Shown here: in pieces, positions 29,952-39,805 of the stretch
Layout of the letters: each line of letters starts with the position of its first letter
Numbering within the stretch: the stretch's first letter is position 1
From: Mesorhizobium sp. 1M-11
Lineage (GTDB): Bacteria > Pseudomonadota > Alphaproteobacteria > Rhizobiales > Rhizobiaceae
Length of the DNA stretch: 64,000 nucleotides
Assembly: GCF_001303895.1 (NCBI RefSeq)
Contig: NZ_LJSD01000029.1
Location: forward strand, 1-64,000
Direction of reading: 5' to 3'
Position numbers and translations under genes: made by a program
The notes under the pieces: model-generated
The model's database searches: none
What the model was told of the DNA's origin: nothing
The model's input: the letters and a program-made list of their open reading frames with translations, nothing else

Positions 29952-30050
29952 GCAATTCCAGGAAAAGTGCGCAGCGGTTTTCCGTCCGGAATTGCGTCAA
30001 AACTAAAACTTAGAGCGTTTCCGCGTTTCCGTGAAAAACGGAAACGCTCC
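29952..30050 (+). repeat. RIME-like intergenic repeat, copy B
   Basis: An element of about 99 bp in the same orientation and layout as copy A, with GCAATTCCAGGAAAAGTGCG at the left and GGAAACGCTCC at the right. It lies between the GntR operator and the membrane protein gene at 30152. Confidence 0.88.
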
Positions 30051-30151
30051 AGGGAAGATCGTTGGTGGAAAGCGTGCGGATGCACCCCATATTGTGATCA
30101 GGACTGAGCGACCCAGAAGGGCCGTTCCTTTGCCAAGCGAAGGAGGCCATC

Positions 30152-30544
30152 ATGACCAAGATCCCCGTCCGCTCGCCGGACCGTCTGCACCCAAATGTCT
30201 ATTACGCACTGATCGGCCTTGCCGCGCTCTACGTGGTGTCGGCCTGGATCGGCTTTGCTGGAAGTGGCTATACCGATTATCTGTTGATGATCATGACCGG
30301 CTTCATTGCCGTCAGCGTCATCCTGCCGCTGTCCGCCTGGCACACGCGCCATGCCTATCGTCAGCGAACCGGACAAGACAAAGGTCGAAAAGTACCTCGC
30401 TTCAAGGATTGGAAAAGCGAGGAGATCGGCATCGATCGCGGGCGGATGTCAGGCGCCGACGCGACACTTGAAATCCTGCTGCCGATCGCCGCGGTCGCCT
30501 TCGGCATGCTCGCCTTCGCGATCCTGGCACGGCTGTTGGGCTAG
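30152..30544 (+). CDS. Uncharacterised membrane protein
   Basis: Protein of 130 residues with three predicted membrane helices: YYALIGLAALYVVSAWIGFAG, YLLMIMTGFIAVSVILPLSAW and ILLPIAAVAFGMLAFAILARLLG. Between the second and third lies a charged cytosolic loop with RKVPRFKDWKSEEIGIDRGRMSGADA. The ATG at 30152 has a strong AGGAGG six bases upstream, so the gene is very likely expressed. I do not recognise the family; similar short proteins occur in rhizobial genomes. Neighbours (a TRAP locus and usg) give no clue. Confidence 0.8.
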   Translation: MTKIPVRSPDRLHPNVYYALIGLAALYVVSAWIGFAGSGYTDYLLMIMTGFIAVSVILPLSAWHTRHAYRQRTGQDKGRKVPRFKDWKSEEIGIDRGRMSGADATLEILLPIAAVAFGMLAFAILARLLG

Positions 30545-30560
30545 TCGCTCGGGAGACTGG

Positions 30561-30833
30561 TCAGTGCAGCAGAATCTCGCCGTCGACCTTGCGCCATTCA
30601 TTGGCCGCGATCAGTTTCTGATGCGTGAAGCACACGGAATGCAGCGGCCCTTCGAGCTTCTCGCGCCAGAACGTGATGAAAGCGCCCAGTATCGGGAATT
30701 TCGGAGCGATGTCGTAGTCCTGCCAGACATAAGTCTGCAGCAGATGCGGATGATCCGGATAGTGATAGAGGATGCGGGCCGTGGTCAGCCCGTACCCCTT
30801 GAGGAGCAGTTCCAGTTCGGAATGGTCGCGCAT
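30561..30833 (-). CDS. usg: Usg family protein
   Basis: Protein of 90 residues of the Usg family, named for a gene once seen beside tryptophan-biosynthesis genes and still without a known function. The whole chain matches the family pattern: LLLKGYGLTTARILYHYPDHPHLLQTYVWQDYDIAPKFP and LHSVCFTHQKLIAANEWRKVDGEI. The ATG at 30833 was chosen because GAGG lies eight bases before it and the family starts there. A longer frame to 30926 has no support. Confidence 0.9.
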   Translation of the reverse strand: MRDHSELELLLKGYGLTTARILYHYPDHPHLLQTYVWQDYDIAPKFPILGAFITFWREKLEGPLHSVCFTHQKLIAANEWRKVDGEILLH

Positions 30834-31121
30834 GACAGCCCTCGCAAGTTGATCTCGGGTGTGTTGGGCTTCAACACCCCCCTGCTGGTCCTCCCGTGAA
30901 AACTGTGCGCCTCGAACCTTAACCATGCCTTTAAACGCGTGAGCCGGGCTTTCGGTTCGACCTGACCGCGGACTACCGTGAGCAATTTTCTGTTACGAAC
31001 GGACAAACCGAATGTCTAATATTGCCGTAACGTCCGAACTGATAATAATGCCCGCGATTTTCGCGGCCTGCAGGCCGCAACGCCGCCGTCCGGTGGCCGA
31101 TCTCAGGAGGAAGACCAAGAC

Positions 31122-33077
<1,956 letters not shown>

Positions 33078-33098
33078 GTCCGCTTCTGCAAGGGTCGA

Positions 33099-33353
33099 TC
33101 AGTCGCCGGAGGCGCTTTCGTCTCCGGCGATTTCACGGTTCCACCTGAGCTGGAATTCGATCTCTTCCACGCCCTCGCCGCGTTCGTGCTCGATGCTTGC
33201 CACCGCGCCGGCCGGAACGCGGATTTTTTCGCCATCGATGCTGATCTCGAACCTTTTTCCGGTTTCTAGCGCGTCGGCCAGCCGGCGCAGCTTGGCGACG
33301 AATTCTTGCCTCGGATAGATCTTGTCGATATCGCGGGCGGCAGGGTGGCTCAT
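33099..33353 (-). CDS. amphi-Trp domain-containing protein
   Basis: Small protein of 84 residues with the amphi-Trp domain, a short module of unknown function ending in a strand with a conserved Trp (EIEFQLRW at the C-terminal side). The domain covers almost the whole chain, from YPRQEFVAKLRRLADALETGKRFEISIDGEKIRVPAGA onward. It is convergent with acs, 21 bases away. No partner gene is nearby. Confidence 0.85.
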   Translation of the reverse strand: MSHPAARDIDKIYPRQEFVAKLRRLADALETGKRFEISIDGEKIRVPAGAVASIEHERGEGVEEIEFQLRWNREIAGDESASGD

Positions 33354-33443
33354 TTCCGTTTCTCCGTCGGCACCACGTGGTACTCGATCAACATGGCGGC
33401 CGGATGAACGCTGCTGGCTGGCGTTAATTTCGTAAGGAACTCA

Positions 33444-34310
33444 TCACCGCCCGGCTGCGCTCCTGAAGGCGGCGGCGAGAACCTTCACCACCTCGCGCAC
33501 GTCACGCCGCCCCGGTCGCGCCATCAGGACGATATCCTGCGCCGCCAACGAGGGCAGGCCGAAGCGCTCGCCGACATCGACGGCGCCAGCCGGCGCAACC
33601 CTTTGCGCGAGCGCCGCCACAGCCAGGCCGGCGCTGACCGCCGCGCCGAGCGCCAGAACGCCCCCGCCGACGAAAGCTTCCCTCCAAGGCAGGCCCGCTT
33701 CGTCCAGCGCGTCGATGGCGAGCGCCCGGATGCCGCACGGCGCGGCCAATGCGGCCAGCCGGAGCGGCTCGCCCGATCGGTACTGGAATGACGGCGACGC
33801 GAACCAGCGAAACGGTTCGCGAAACAGGATCTCGCCATCGGCATTGTCGTCGCCGCGGCGCGCGATCACCGCGTCCAATTCGCCATGGGCGTAACGGGCA
33901 ACCACGTCACGCGAAGAGGCGATACGCACCTCGACCACCAGCGACGGGTCATAGGCATTCAGCCTTGCAAGCAGCAGCGGCAACTCCGGTCCCGCGACAT
34001 GATCGCTGATGCCGAGCGTCAGCCGGCTGGGTGCCACGGCTTGAACACCCGACAGCGCGCGCTCATGCGCATCGAGCAGATTGCGTGCCGCCGGCAGGAA
34101 ACGCTCCCCCTGAGCAGTCAGGCTGACATGGCGCGGTGTCCGCTCCAGAAGACGATGACCGAGCCGGGTTTCCAGCCGCTTGAGTTTCAGGCTGATGGTC
34201 GCCTGCGATGTATCCAGCACCTCGGCGGCACGGGTGAAGCCGCCAAGATCCGCCACCAGCCTGAAAGCCTGAACGGTATCGATATCGAGCACCCGCGCTT
34301 GATCACTCAT
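33444..34310 (-). CDS. LysR family transcriptional regulator
   Basis: LysR-type regulator of 288 residues. The HTH is DIDTVQAFRLVADLGGFTRAAEVLDTSQATISLKLKRLETRLGHRLLERTPRHVSLTAQGERFL, and the C-terminal part is the periplasmic-binding-like effector domain. The ATG at 34310 was chosen over a TTG two codons upstream. It is divergent from the DUF4865 gene with only 86 bases between. LysR proteins often control the divergent neighbour, so the DUF4865 gene is the probable target. Confidence 0.93.
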   Translation of the reverse strand: MSDQARVLDIDTVQAFRLVADLGGFTRAAEVLDTSQATISLKLKRLETRLGHRLLERTPRHVSLTAQGERFLPAARNLLDAHERALSGVQAVAPSRLTLGISDHVAGPELPLLLARLNAYDPSLVVEVRIASSRDVVARYAHGELDAVIARRGDDNADGEILFREPFRWFASPSFQYRSGEPLRLAALAAPCGIRALAIDALDEAGLPWREAFVGGGVLALGAAVSAGLAVAALAQRVAPAGAVDVGERFGLPSLAAQDIVLMARPGRRDVREVVKVLAAAFRSAAGR

Positions 34311-34396
34311 GTTCAAATCTTATGATAGATATATCCAGCAATATGTTTTCATAATCATTCTCTCATGACAAGCTCCATGCAAACAGGAGCAAAGCC

Positions 34397-34972
34397 ATGT
34401 TCATGATGCAGTACATCCATCGTCTTCCCGCCGACTACGAGATGGACAAGCTCGCCAGGCGGGCTGCCAGCCTGGGTCCGGATTGGGATGACACCCCCGG
34501 CCTCGGCTTCAAGGCCTTCATCGCGCAGCGACGCGGCGAGAACGGCGCGATCAACAACGCCTATTCCTCGCTTTATCTGTGGCTGGACGACGAGGCAGCC
34601 AGCGACTTCATCACAGGCGAGCGCTTCCAGAAGGTGATCGACGGCTTCGGCCGCCCGGCCATCGAGACATGGCTGCCGCTCGATATCCATCTCGGATCGG
34701 CCACCGGCGCACGTGCCGTCTATCGCGAAGACGTCCTGATCGATCCGGTGACCGATTTTTCGACGCTCAAACGCAGCGAAAGCGAACGTAACACCTCGAT
34801 CGTCAGCCAGGCCGGCACCTATGCGGCGGTGACGGCGATCGACCTGGCCAACTGGCGCCTGTCGCGTTTCCGGCTTTCTGCCGAGGCGGCAAGCACGCCC
34901 GAGCGAGGCTCCGCCTACGACATTCTGTATCTGGCGAACCCCGGAATTCCGGCGCTTGTCGCAGCGGCGTGA
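34397..34972 (+). CDS. DUF4865 family protein
   Basis: Protein of 191 residues belonging to the DUF4865 family, recognised by MFMMQYIHRLPADYEMDKLARR at the start, YSSLYLWLDDEAASDFITGERFQKVIDGFGRP in the middle and YDILYLANPGIPALVAA at the end. The family has a ferredoxin-like alpha/beta look and no assigned function. AGGAG lies seven bases before the ATG. It is divergent from a LysR gene, a pairing I recall for this family in other bacteria. It is followed by the candidate RNA at 35020. Confidence 0.85.
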   Translation: MFMMQYIHRLPADYEMDKLARRAASLGPDWDDTPGLGFKAFIAQRRGENGAINNAYSSLYLWLDDEAASDFITGERFQKVIDGFGRPAIETWLPLDIHLGSATGARAVYREDVLIDPVTDFSTLKRSESERNTSIVSQAGTYAAVTAIDLANWRLSRFRLSAEAASTPERGSAYDILYLANPGIPALVAAA

Positions 34973-35056
34973 AACTGTTGCGGTCTTGCACTTGCGCTTG
35001 GCGCCAAAACACCCCACCTTGTGCGCGTGTTCAACGAACTGAAAGGAGGTGATCCA

Positions 35057-35128
35057 ATGTCGAGTGATTTCGTTTTCCAGAGCGTGATCCCGGCGGATCG
35101 CCTTCACGGGGAGCAGCCTCTCCGCTGA
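35057..35128 (+). CDS. 23-residue leader peptide behind near-perfect Shine-Dalgarno
   Basis: Short ORF beginning MSSDFVFQSV and ending GEQPLR, stop TGA at 35126-35128. Its ribosome-binding site is the strongest in the window, complementary to the 16S tail over 15 bases, and the ATG follows at a normal distance. The peptide has no membrane helix and no run of one regulatory amino acid, so a classical attenuator is not obvious. It may be a small protein, a stalling peptide, or a device by which the RNA holds ribosomes. I do not recognise a family. Confidence 0.5.
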   Translation: MSSDFVFQSVIPADRLHGEQPLR

Positions 35129-35195
35129 AGCGCGTGACGCGCGGCGCACGATCCGAAGGGATCGTGGCCACGGGCCGCGCCTGGACGAAAGCCAC

Positions 35196-35237
35196 GGAAG
35201 GCCGCCCATCGCAAGATGTGGCGGCCTTTTCCGTTTT
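35196..35237 (+). terminator. Rho-independent terminator of the candidate RNA
   Basis: GGCCGCC plus CATC (35200-35210) pairs with GATG plus GGCGGCC (35215-35226) with one bulged T and a GCAA tetraloop. The stem can extend through GGAA/TTCC and is followed by CTTTTCCGTTTT. It abuts the stop codon of the convergent vWA gene. Confidence 0.75.
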
Positions 35238-36591
35238 ACTTTGTAAGCGCCAGGCCTTCGATATTTCTGGCGATTTCTTCGAAGGCCTTCTCCAGTTCCG
35301 GACCTGTGGACGTTTCGTAGTAGTGCTTTGTCTTGCCACTATCAGGGCTGGCACAGTCTTTCATTGTTGCCTTTGCATTTGTCTCGGTGAGATGGAAGCC
35401 AACTGAGAAAATCTCAATTCCGCTCTCACGCATAGCTTTGCACAATGTCTTCGCCGCTTCGCGAGTAGCAAGTTTGCCGTTGTTATTATAAGCGTTCAAA
35501 TAATTATTGATGTCGAAATAGGACAGATTGAATTCGCCATCCGTCATCAAAATCGCGAATTTTCCAATTTTCTCTGGATTTTTTGCTGCCGGACGCTGGG
35601 AAGCACTCATTATGCTACCCCATTTCTCTGAAAGCATGTACCAGGTCCACTGAATACCAATATGTCCTGCTGTCCCACCAACCGCGACAAGTCCCTTTAT
35701 CCTTGCCTGCGCAGCCGAGAGATCTGCGGTTAGCGGCAGTATTTCAGAGCTAGGACATGGATCCGTATCATAATGTTCAGCATATTTGTCTAAATAATAG
35801 TCACGGTGAACCATAGAGACTTCTGGTCCATCTTCCTTGTATTGATACGGCCCTGGACGTTCCGTAGCACAATTGCCGACCGATTGGTTTTTCAACATTG
35901 CAGCATCTGTATTACCGCCTGTTTTTAACCGGTCGCTGGCATATTTTTCTGCAAACACACTCTTGGCCGCGAGTGGTCCAACATTGACGGAATCGGAGTA
36001 AGGGATAATCGCTAGTCGCTTGCGCGGATTGGCGGCATCCTGACCGTCCAGGAATATCTTGGCCGCGCTGTTTGCCGCTTTCTTCAAATCGGCAAGTTTC
36101 TGCCCGTACATGGAGAAAGTGACATCCAACATCATTGCCACTTCCAGCTTTCGATCAGAATAGACCGCGGCGCCTGTTTGCGAAACACGGCGCGTTTTTT
36201 CAGAACCAAATAGGGGGAAGTAGAGTGGCACGTCGACGTGAGCTGTCACCTCAAGGGTGCGCACTGTCCGGTCCAGTTCCACTTTGTCGAGCACAATCTG
36301 ATCCGACGCCAAGATGCCGCCGGCACTGTTGGCACTCAAGAATGCCTTTATTGCCTTGGTTGCTTCCTGCTCGGTCGCAGTCCCCGTAGTCAGATCCCGC
36401 GCCGTCGAGGTCACCGCGGCATCGATGGCATTGCTCAGCGCCGAGCGGGCATTCATCATTTGCCCCACATCGACAGCGAAGCCCACGGCCAACGCCAGCA
36501 ACCCCATGATGACGCCGGCCATGACCATGAAGTTGCCATGACGGTCACGGCCGAAACGGCAGGCCAGCCCCAAGAATTTATCCAATGCCAT
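35236..36591 (-). CDS. TadG-like pilus-assembly/vWA domain protein
   Basis: Protein of 451 residues. An N-terminal TadE/TadG-type helix (RHGNFMVMAGVIMGLLALAVGFAVDVGQMMNARSALSNAIDAA) anchors a large extracytoplasmic part. From about residue 150 this has a von Willebrand A fold with the metal-site variant DVTFSM (DxTxS), and later ILMTDGEFN. Such proteins belong to Flp/Tad surface structures, but no other tad gene is near, so this is an orphan. GGAGAAGG precedes the ATG. The coding sequence, most of all 35400-36000, is visibly richer in A/T than its neighbours, suggesting later arrival by transfer. Confidence 0.87.
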   Translation of the reverse strand: MALDKFLGLACRFGRDRHGNFMVMAGVIMGLLALAVGFAVDVGQMMNARSALSNAIDAAVTSTARDLTTGTATEQEATKAIKAFLSANSAGGILASDQIVLDKVELDRTVRTLEVTAHVDVPLYFPLFGSEKTRRVSQTGAAVYSDRKLEVAMMLDVTFSMYGQKLADLKKAANSAAKIFLDGQDAANPRKRLAIIPYSDSVNVGPLAAKSVFAEKYASDRLKTGGNTDAAMLKNQSVGNCATERPGPYQYKEDGPEVSMVHRDYYLDKYAEHYDTDPCPSSEILPLTADLSAAQARIKGLVAVGGTAGHIGIQWTWYMLSEKWGSIMSASQRPAAKNPEKIGKFAILMTDGEFNLSYFDINNYLNAYNNNGKLATREAAKTLCKAMRESGIEIFSVGFHLTETNAKATMKDCASPDSGKTKHYYETSTGPELEKAFEEIARNIEGLALTK

Positions 36592-36791
36592 CGCCCTTCT
36601 CCGTCCTGCCGGACCGATGTCCGCGATGCAGGATTCCCGCCGGATGGCGTGGCATCTGTGCCAATAATGGTGATTGCTTGGTAAAAGCCGGGCTTTCCAG
36701 CACGCCTAATCGTAACGAAGGTAAATGCTGAGTAAATTTCGAGCTAGCGCAGTTCCAAGGTCGGGTCACGAGACGCGACTGGAACGGGCTG

Positions 36792-37043
36792 TCAGAAGTC
36801 GCTGGTCAAACCCTTCACCTCCCAATCGCCATAACGATTGGGATCGTTGCCGCCACGACCGCCGATCTCCTTGGGCAATGCGGCCTCGGCGCGTTTATAG
36901 CCTTCACGCCGCGCTTCCGCCTCCGCCAGCGCGCGCTTGGCCTCCGGCGACAGCGCCTTATCCTTGCCTGCTTCGCCCGGCATCTGATGCGGCTTGCGGT
37001 TTTCGTCCGGCATCTGATGCGGCTTGCGGTTTTCGTCCGGCAT
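36792..37043 (-). CDS. DUF1674 (SDHAF4-like) protein with N-terminal decapeptide duplication
   Basis: Protein of 83 residues. The C-terminal half is the DUF1674 signature, PKEIGGRGGNDPNRYGDWEVKGLTSDF, the bacterial counterpart of the mitochondrial succinate dehydrogenase assembly factor SDHAF4, which protects the flavinylated SDH subunit. The N-terminus carries the ten-residue unit MPDENRKPHQ twice in tandem, encoded by a perfect 30-bp DNA duplication. The first ATG (37043) has GGAAGA in front, so the duplicated form is probably made. It lies near htpX, a common rhizobial arrangement. Confidence 0.82.
   Translation of the reverse strand: MPDENRKPHQMPDENRKPHQMPGEAGKDKALSPEAKRALAEAEARREGYKRAEAALPKEIGGRGGNDPNRYGDWEVKGLTSDF
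36981..37040 (-). repeat. Perfect 30-bp tandem duplication inside the DUF1674 gene
   Basis: The bases 36981-37010 and 37011-37040 are identical. The repeat length is a multiple of three, so the reading frame is kept and ten residues are added. It offers an extra in-frame ATG at each unit. Confidence 0.97.
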
Positions 37044-37094
37044 GCTTTTCTTCCAATGGATTGAAACGGCTTGGGCTTCTAACCATCATATAGA

Positions 37095-37192
37095 GCAATT
37101 CCAGCAAAAGTGCGTTGCGGTTTTGCGTCCGGAATTGCGGCGAATTAAGAAGATGGAGCATTGGAGGCGGCTTTTCTCGCCGGAAATGCTCC
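37095..37192 (+). repeat. RIME-like intergenic repeat, copy C (diverged)
   Basis: An element of about 98 bp with the left pair GCAATTCCAGCAAAAGTGCG and TCCGGAATTGCGG, and the right pair GGAGCATT ... AATGCTCC. The right half differs from the other copies but keeps the hairpin. It lies just upstream of htpX. Confidence 0.75.
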
Positions 37193-37241
37193 AACGAAAC
37201 CAAGGCGAGGGATCGACCCTTGCCCGACGATGGAGAAACAT

Positions 37242-38267
37242 TTGAACACGATGCGCACAGCCATGCTTCTGGCCGCCATGACGGCGCTGTTCATGGGTGT
37301 CGGCTACCTGATCGGTGGCTCCGGCGGCATGATGATCGCGCTGGTCATCGCAGCCGGCACCAATCTGTTCAGCTACTGGAATGCCGACAAGATGGTGCTG
37401 TCGATGAACCACGCCGTGGAGGTCGATGAGCGCAGCGCGCCGGAATTCTACGCCATCGTGAAAAGCCTGGCTGCCAATGCCGGCCTGCCGATGCCGCGCG
37501 TCTATCTGATCGACACCGACCAGCCCAATGCCTTTGCCACCGGCCGCAACCCCGAAAACGCCGCCGTTGCGGCCTCCACAGGCTTACTGCAGCGTCTTTC
37601 GCATGAAGAGGTCGCCGCCGTGATGGCGCACGAGCTCGCCCATGTGCAGCACCGCGACACCCTCATCATGACCATCGTGGCGACCTTTGCCGGCGCCATC
37701 TCCATGCTTGGCAACTTTGCCTTCTTCTTCGGCGGCAACCGCGAGAACAACAATCCGCTCGGCTTCATCGGCGTGCTGGTGGCGATGATCGTCGCGCCTT
37801 TCGCGGCAATGATCGTGCAGATGGCGGTGAGCCGGACGCGCGAATACGAAGCTGACCGGCGCGGCGCCGAGATCTGCGGCCATCCGCTGTGGCTGGCATC
37901 GGCCCTTGACAAGATCGCGCGCGGCGCCGAACGCATCCGCAACGACGATGCGGAGCGCAACCCTGCCACCGCGCATCTTTTCATCATCAACCCGCTTTCC
38001 GGCGAGCGCATGGACAATCTCTTCTCCACCCACCCCAATACGGAAAACCGTATCGCCGCTCTGCAGGCCCTCGCCACGCAAATGGGCCAGGCGCGTGACG
38101 CTGGCGAAACCGCATATCCCGAGGCCGCACCGTCGCCACGCCATGGCCAGACCGATCCAGCCGGCCCGTGGGGTGGTTCCGAACCGGATGGACAGTCGCA
38201 GCCGGAAGCGCCGAAATCCAATCCTTGGGGCCGCAAACCGTCTGGGCAAAAAGGCCCCTGGTCGTGA
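37242..38267 (+). CDS. htpX: Zinc metalloprotease HtpX
   Basis: Membrane-bound M48 family protease of 341 residues involved in inner-membrane quality control. The HExxH zinc site lies in [11 protein letters not shown] (about residues 127-137) and the third ligand in [11 protein letters not shown]. Hydrophobic helices lie at the N-terminus ([37 protein letters not shown]) and after the zinc site. I chose the TTG at 37242 because GGAG lies six bases before it and because the protein then begins [11 protein letters not shown], as I recall for rhizobial HtpX; an ATG at 37230 or 37251 is possible. The Pro/Ser-rich tail is poorly conserved. The stop overlaps the next gene's GTG. Confidence 0.93.
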   Translation: MNTMRTAMLLAAMTALFMGVGYLIGGSGGMMIALVIAAGTNLFSYWNADKMVLSMNHAVEVDERSAPEFYAIVKSLAANAGLPMPRVYLIDTDQPNAFATGRNPENAAVAASTGLLQRLSHEEVAAVMAHELAHVQHRDTLIMTIVATFAGAISMLGNFAFFFGGNRENNNPLGFIGVLVAMIVAPFAAMIVQMAVSRTREYEADRRGAEICGHPLWLASALDKIARGAERIRNDDAERNPATAHLFIINPLSGERMDNLFSTHPNTENRIAALQALATQMGQARDAGETAYPEAAPSPRHGQTDPAGPWGGSEPDGQSQPEAPKSNPWGRKPSGQKGPWS

Positions 38268-39643
38268 GACAGGGCGGCAGGGTTGCCGGCAAGCCAAGCT
38301 CTCATCGTTCCGACAGCGCGCCGCCAGCGCCCGGCCTTGCCGCGCGCCAGGCGGCGGCGCGACTGCTGGCAGCGGTGGTTGACGCGCATACGCCGCTGGA
38401 CGGACTGACCGACAACGAACATGGCCACCCGCAATACCGGGCACTCGACGGTCGCGACCGTGCGCTCGTTCGTGCCATTCTAGTGACGGCACTGCGCCAC
38501 CGCATGACCATCGCCGGCCTGCTCTCACGCCGGTTGGAAAAGCCGTTGCCGGCCAACGCCACCACGCTTTCGCACATCCTGCATGTCGCTGCAGCGCAAG
38601 TGCTTTTCCTGGATGTTCCCGACAGCGCCGCCGTCGACCTAGCCGTCACCCATGCCAAGGCCGATCCACGCACCGCGCGTTTTTCCGGTCTCGTCAACGG
38701 CGTGCTGCGTGCGCTGGCTCGGGCCAAGGATGTGGAGCTGCCGCAGGCACTCGCGACGACCGATGATGCACCGGAGTGGTTCGGCGACCGATTGCGCAAA
38801 GCCTACGGCTCCGAGACAGCCCATGCGATCCTCGCCGCGCATCGGATCGAGGCGCCGGTCGATTTCACGGTGAAGGCCGATCCAGCGCTCTGGGCAGAGC
38901 GATTCGGCGGCATCGTCCTGCCGACAGGCACGGTGCGCGTGGAGAGACTGCCCGCTGCTGTTATCGAATTGCCGGGGTTTGCCGAGGGCGCCTGGTGGGT
39001 GCAGGATGCCGCTGCCGCCCTGCCGGCCGGGCTTTTCGGCGATATCACCGGCAAACGTGTCGCCGATCTTTGCGCCGCCCCTGGCGGCAAGACCGCGCAG
39101 CTGGTCCTGGCCGGTGCGAAAGTAACGGCGGTAGACACCTCGAAAAGCCGGCTGACGCGGCTCCGGCAAAATCTGGACCGGCTCGGCATGAACGCCGAGG
39201 TCGTCCAGTCCGACCTGTTCGACTACACCCCGGCTGAGCTTTTCGACGCCGTGTTGCTGGACGCGCCCTGCTCCTCCACCGGCACGGTGCGACGCCACCC
39301 CGACGTGCCGTGGACCAAGACACCGGCCGACATCGGTAAGCTCGCCGATTTGCAGCGCCGACTGCTCCAGCGTGCCGTCACGCTGGTGAAGCCGGGCGGC
39401 CGAATTATCTTTTCCAACTGCTCGCTCGATCCGCTCGAGGGTGAGGATCTGCACCGCACGTTCCTGACCGAAGCGAAGGACATCATCGACGATCCGATTC
39501 GGCTGGACGAAATCCCCGGCATCGCATCCTTTGTGACGCCACAGGGCACATTGCGCACCACACCCGCCGGCTTCGATCTCGGCAATCCGGCGTTATCCGG
39601 CCTCGACGGCTTTTTTGCCGCACGACTGCGCAGAACAAGCTGA
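38264..39643 (+). CDS. RsmB/NOP family rRNA methyltransferase
   Basis: SAM-dependent RNA cytosine-C5 methyltransferase of 459 residues. An N-terminal NusB-like RNA-binding domain ([44 protein letters not shown]) precedes the catalytic domain with [16 protein letters not shown] (motif I, about residue 270), the motif IV cysteine in [16 protein letters not shown] and the catalytic cysteine in [10 protein letters not shown]. The GTG at 38264 overlaps the htpX stop (GTGA), a typical coupled start; a longer frame inside htpX is unlikely. The rRNA position modified is not determined here. Confidence 0.92.
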   Translation: MRQGGRVAGKPSSHRSDSAPPAPGLAARQAAARLLAAVVDAHTPLDGLTDNEHGHPQYRALDGRDRALVRAILVTALRHRMTIAGLLSRRLEKPLPANATTLSHILHVAAAQVLFLDVPDSAAVDLAVTHAKADPRTARFSGLVNGVLRALARAKDVELPQALATTDDAPEWFGDRLRKAYGSETAHAILAAHRIEAPVDFTVKADPALWAERFGGIVLPTGTVRVERLPAAVIELPGFAEGAWWVQDAAAALPAGLFGDITGKRVADLCAAPGGKTAQLVLAGAKVTAVDTSKSRLTRLRQNLDRLGMNAEVVQSDLFDYTPAELFDAVLLDAPCSSTGTVRRHPDVPWTKTPADIGKLADLQRRLLQRAVTLVKPGGRIIFSNCSLDPLEGEDLHRTFLTEAKDIIDDPIRLDEIPGIASFVTPQGTLRTTPAGFDLGNPALSGLDGFFAARLRRTS

Positions 39644-39741
39644 AATCCACCATTCCGGCCTTTCCTGTCGCGGCAAAATACCCGAAACCCTCCAAAAAAG
39701 GTCTGGCGCGGCCCTGATCTGTGGGCTTTCGGCGGAATTCG

Positions 39742-39770
39742 CTTTCAAGGATATTGTTGAACCCTATAAT
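39742..39770 (+). promoter_or_regulatory. Probable promoter of the heparinase-family gene
   Basis: CTTTCA (39742-39747) and a consensus TATAAT (39765-39770) are 17 bases apart and lie 36 bases before the TTG start. The -35 element is modest, the -10 perfect. Confidence 0.5.
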
Positions 39771-39805
39771 TCAGCCTGGCGGACGGGACAAATCGAGGAG
39801 GTTTT

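Larger units (their letters stand above)
35020..35237 (+). ncRNA. Candidate structured leader/small RNA with super-Shine-Dalgarno ORF and terminator
   Basis: Several signals line up in about 220 bases. At 35041-35055 stands GAAAGGAGGTGATCC, complementary over 15 bases to the 3' end of 16S rRNA. A 23-codon ORF starts at 35057. After it come two compact hairpins: GCGCG-TGA-CGCGC (35130-35142) and an 8-bp stem with a GAAG loop (35146-35165, CACGATCC/GGATCGTG). Then comes a terminator with a GCAA tetraloop and two T-runs (35196-35237). Upstream, CTTG at 34991 and CCCC at 35012 loosely resemble a sigma-32-type promoter, and TTGGCGCCAA (34998-35007) is a perfect palindrome. The RNA ends just at the convergent vWA gene. 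The transcript ends are estimates. Confidence 0.5.

Noticed and set aside
31053..31078. Hairpin and 16-bp palindrome in the acs leader as a riboswitch
   Set aside because: The elements are short, lack a terminator or a sequestering partner for the AGGAGG site, and match no riboswitch consensus I know.
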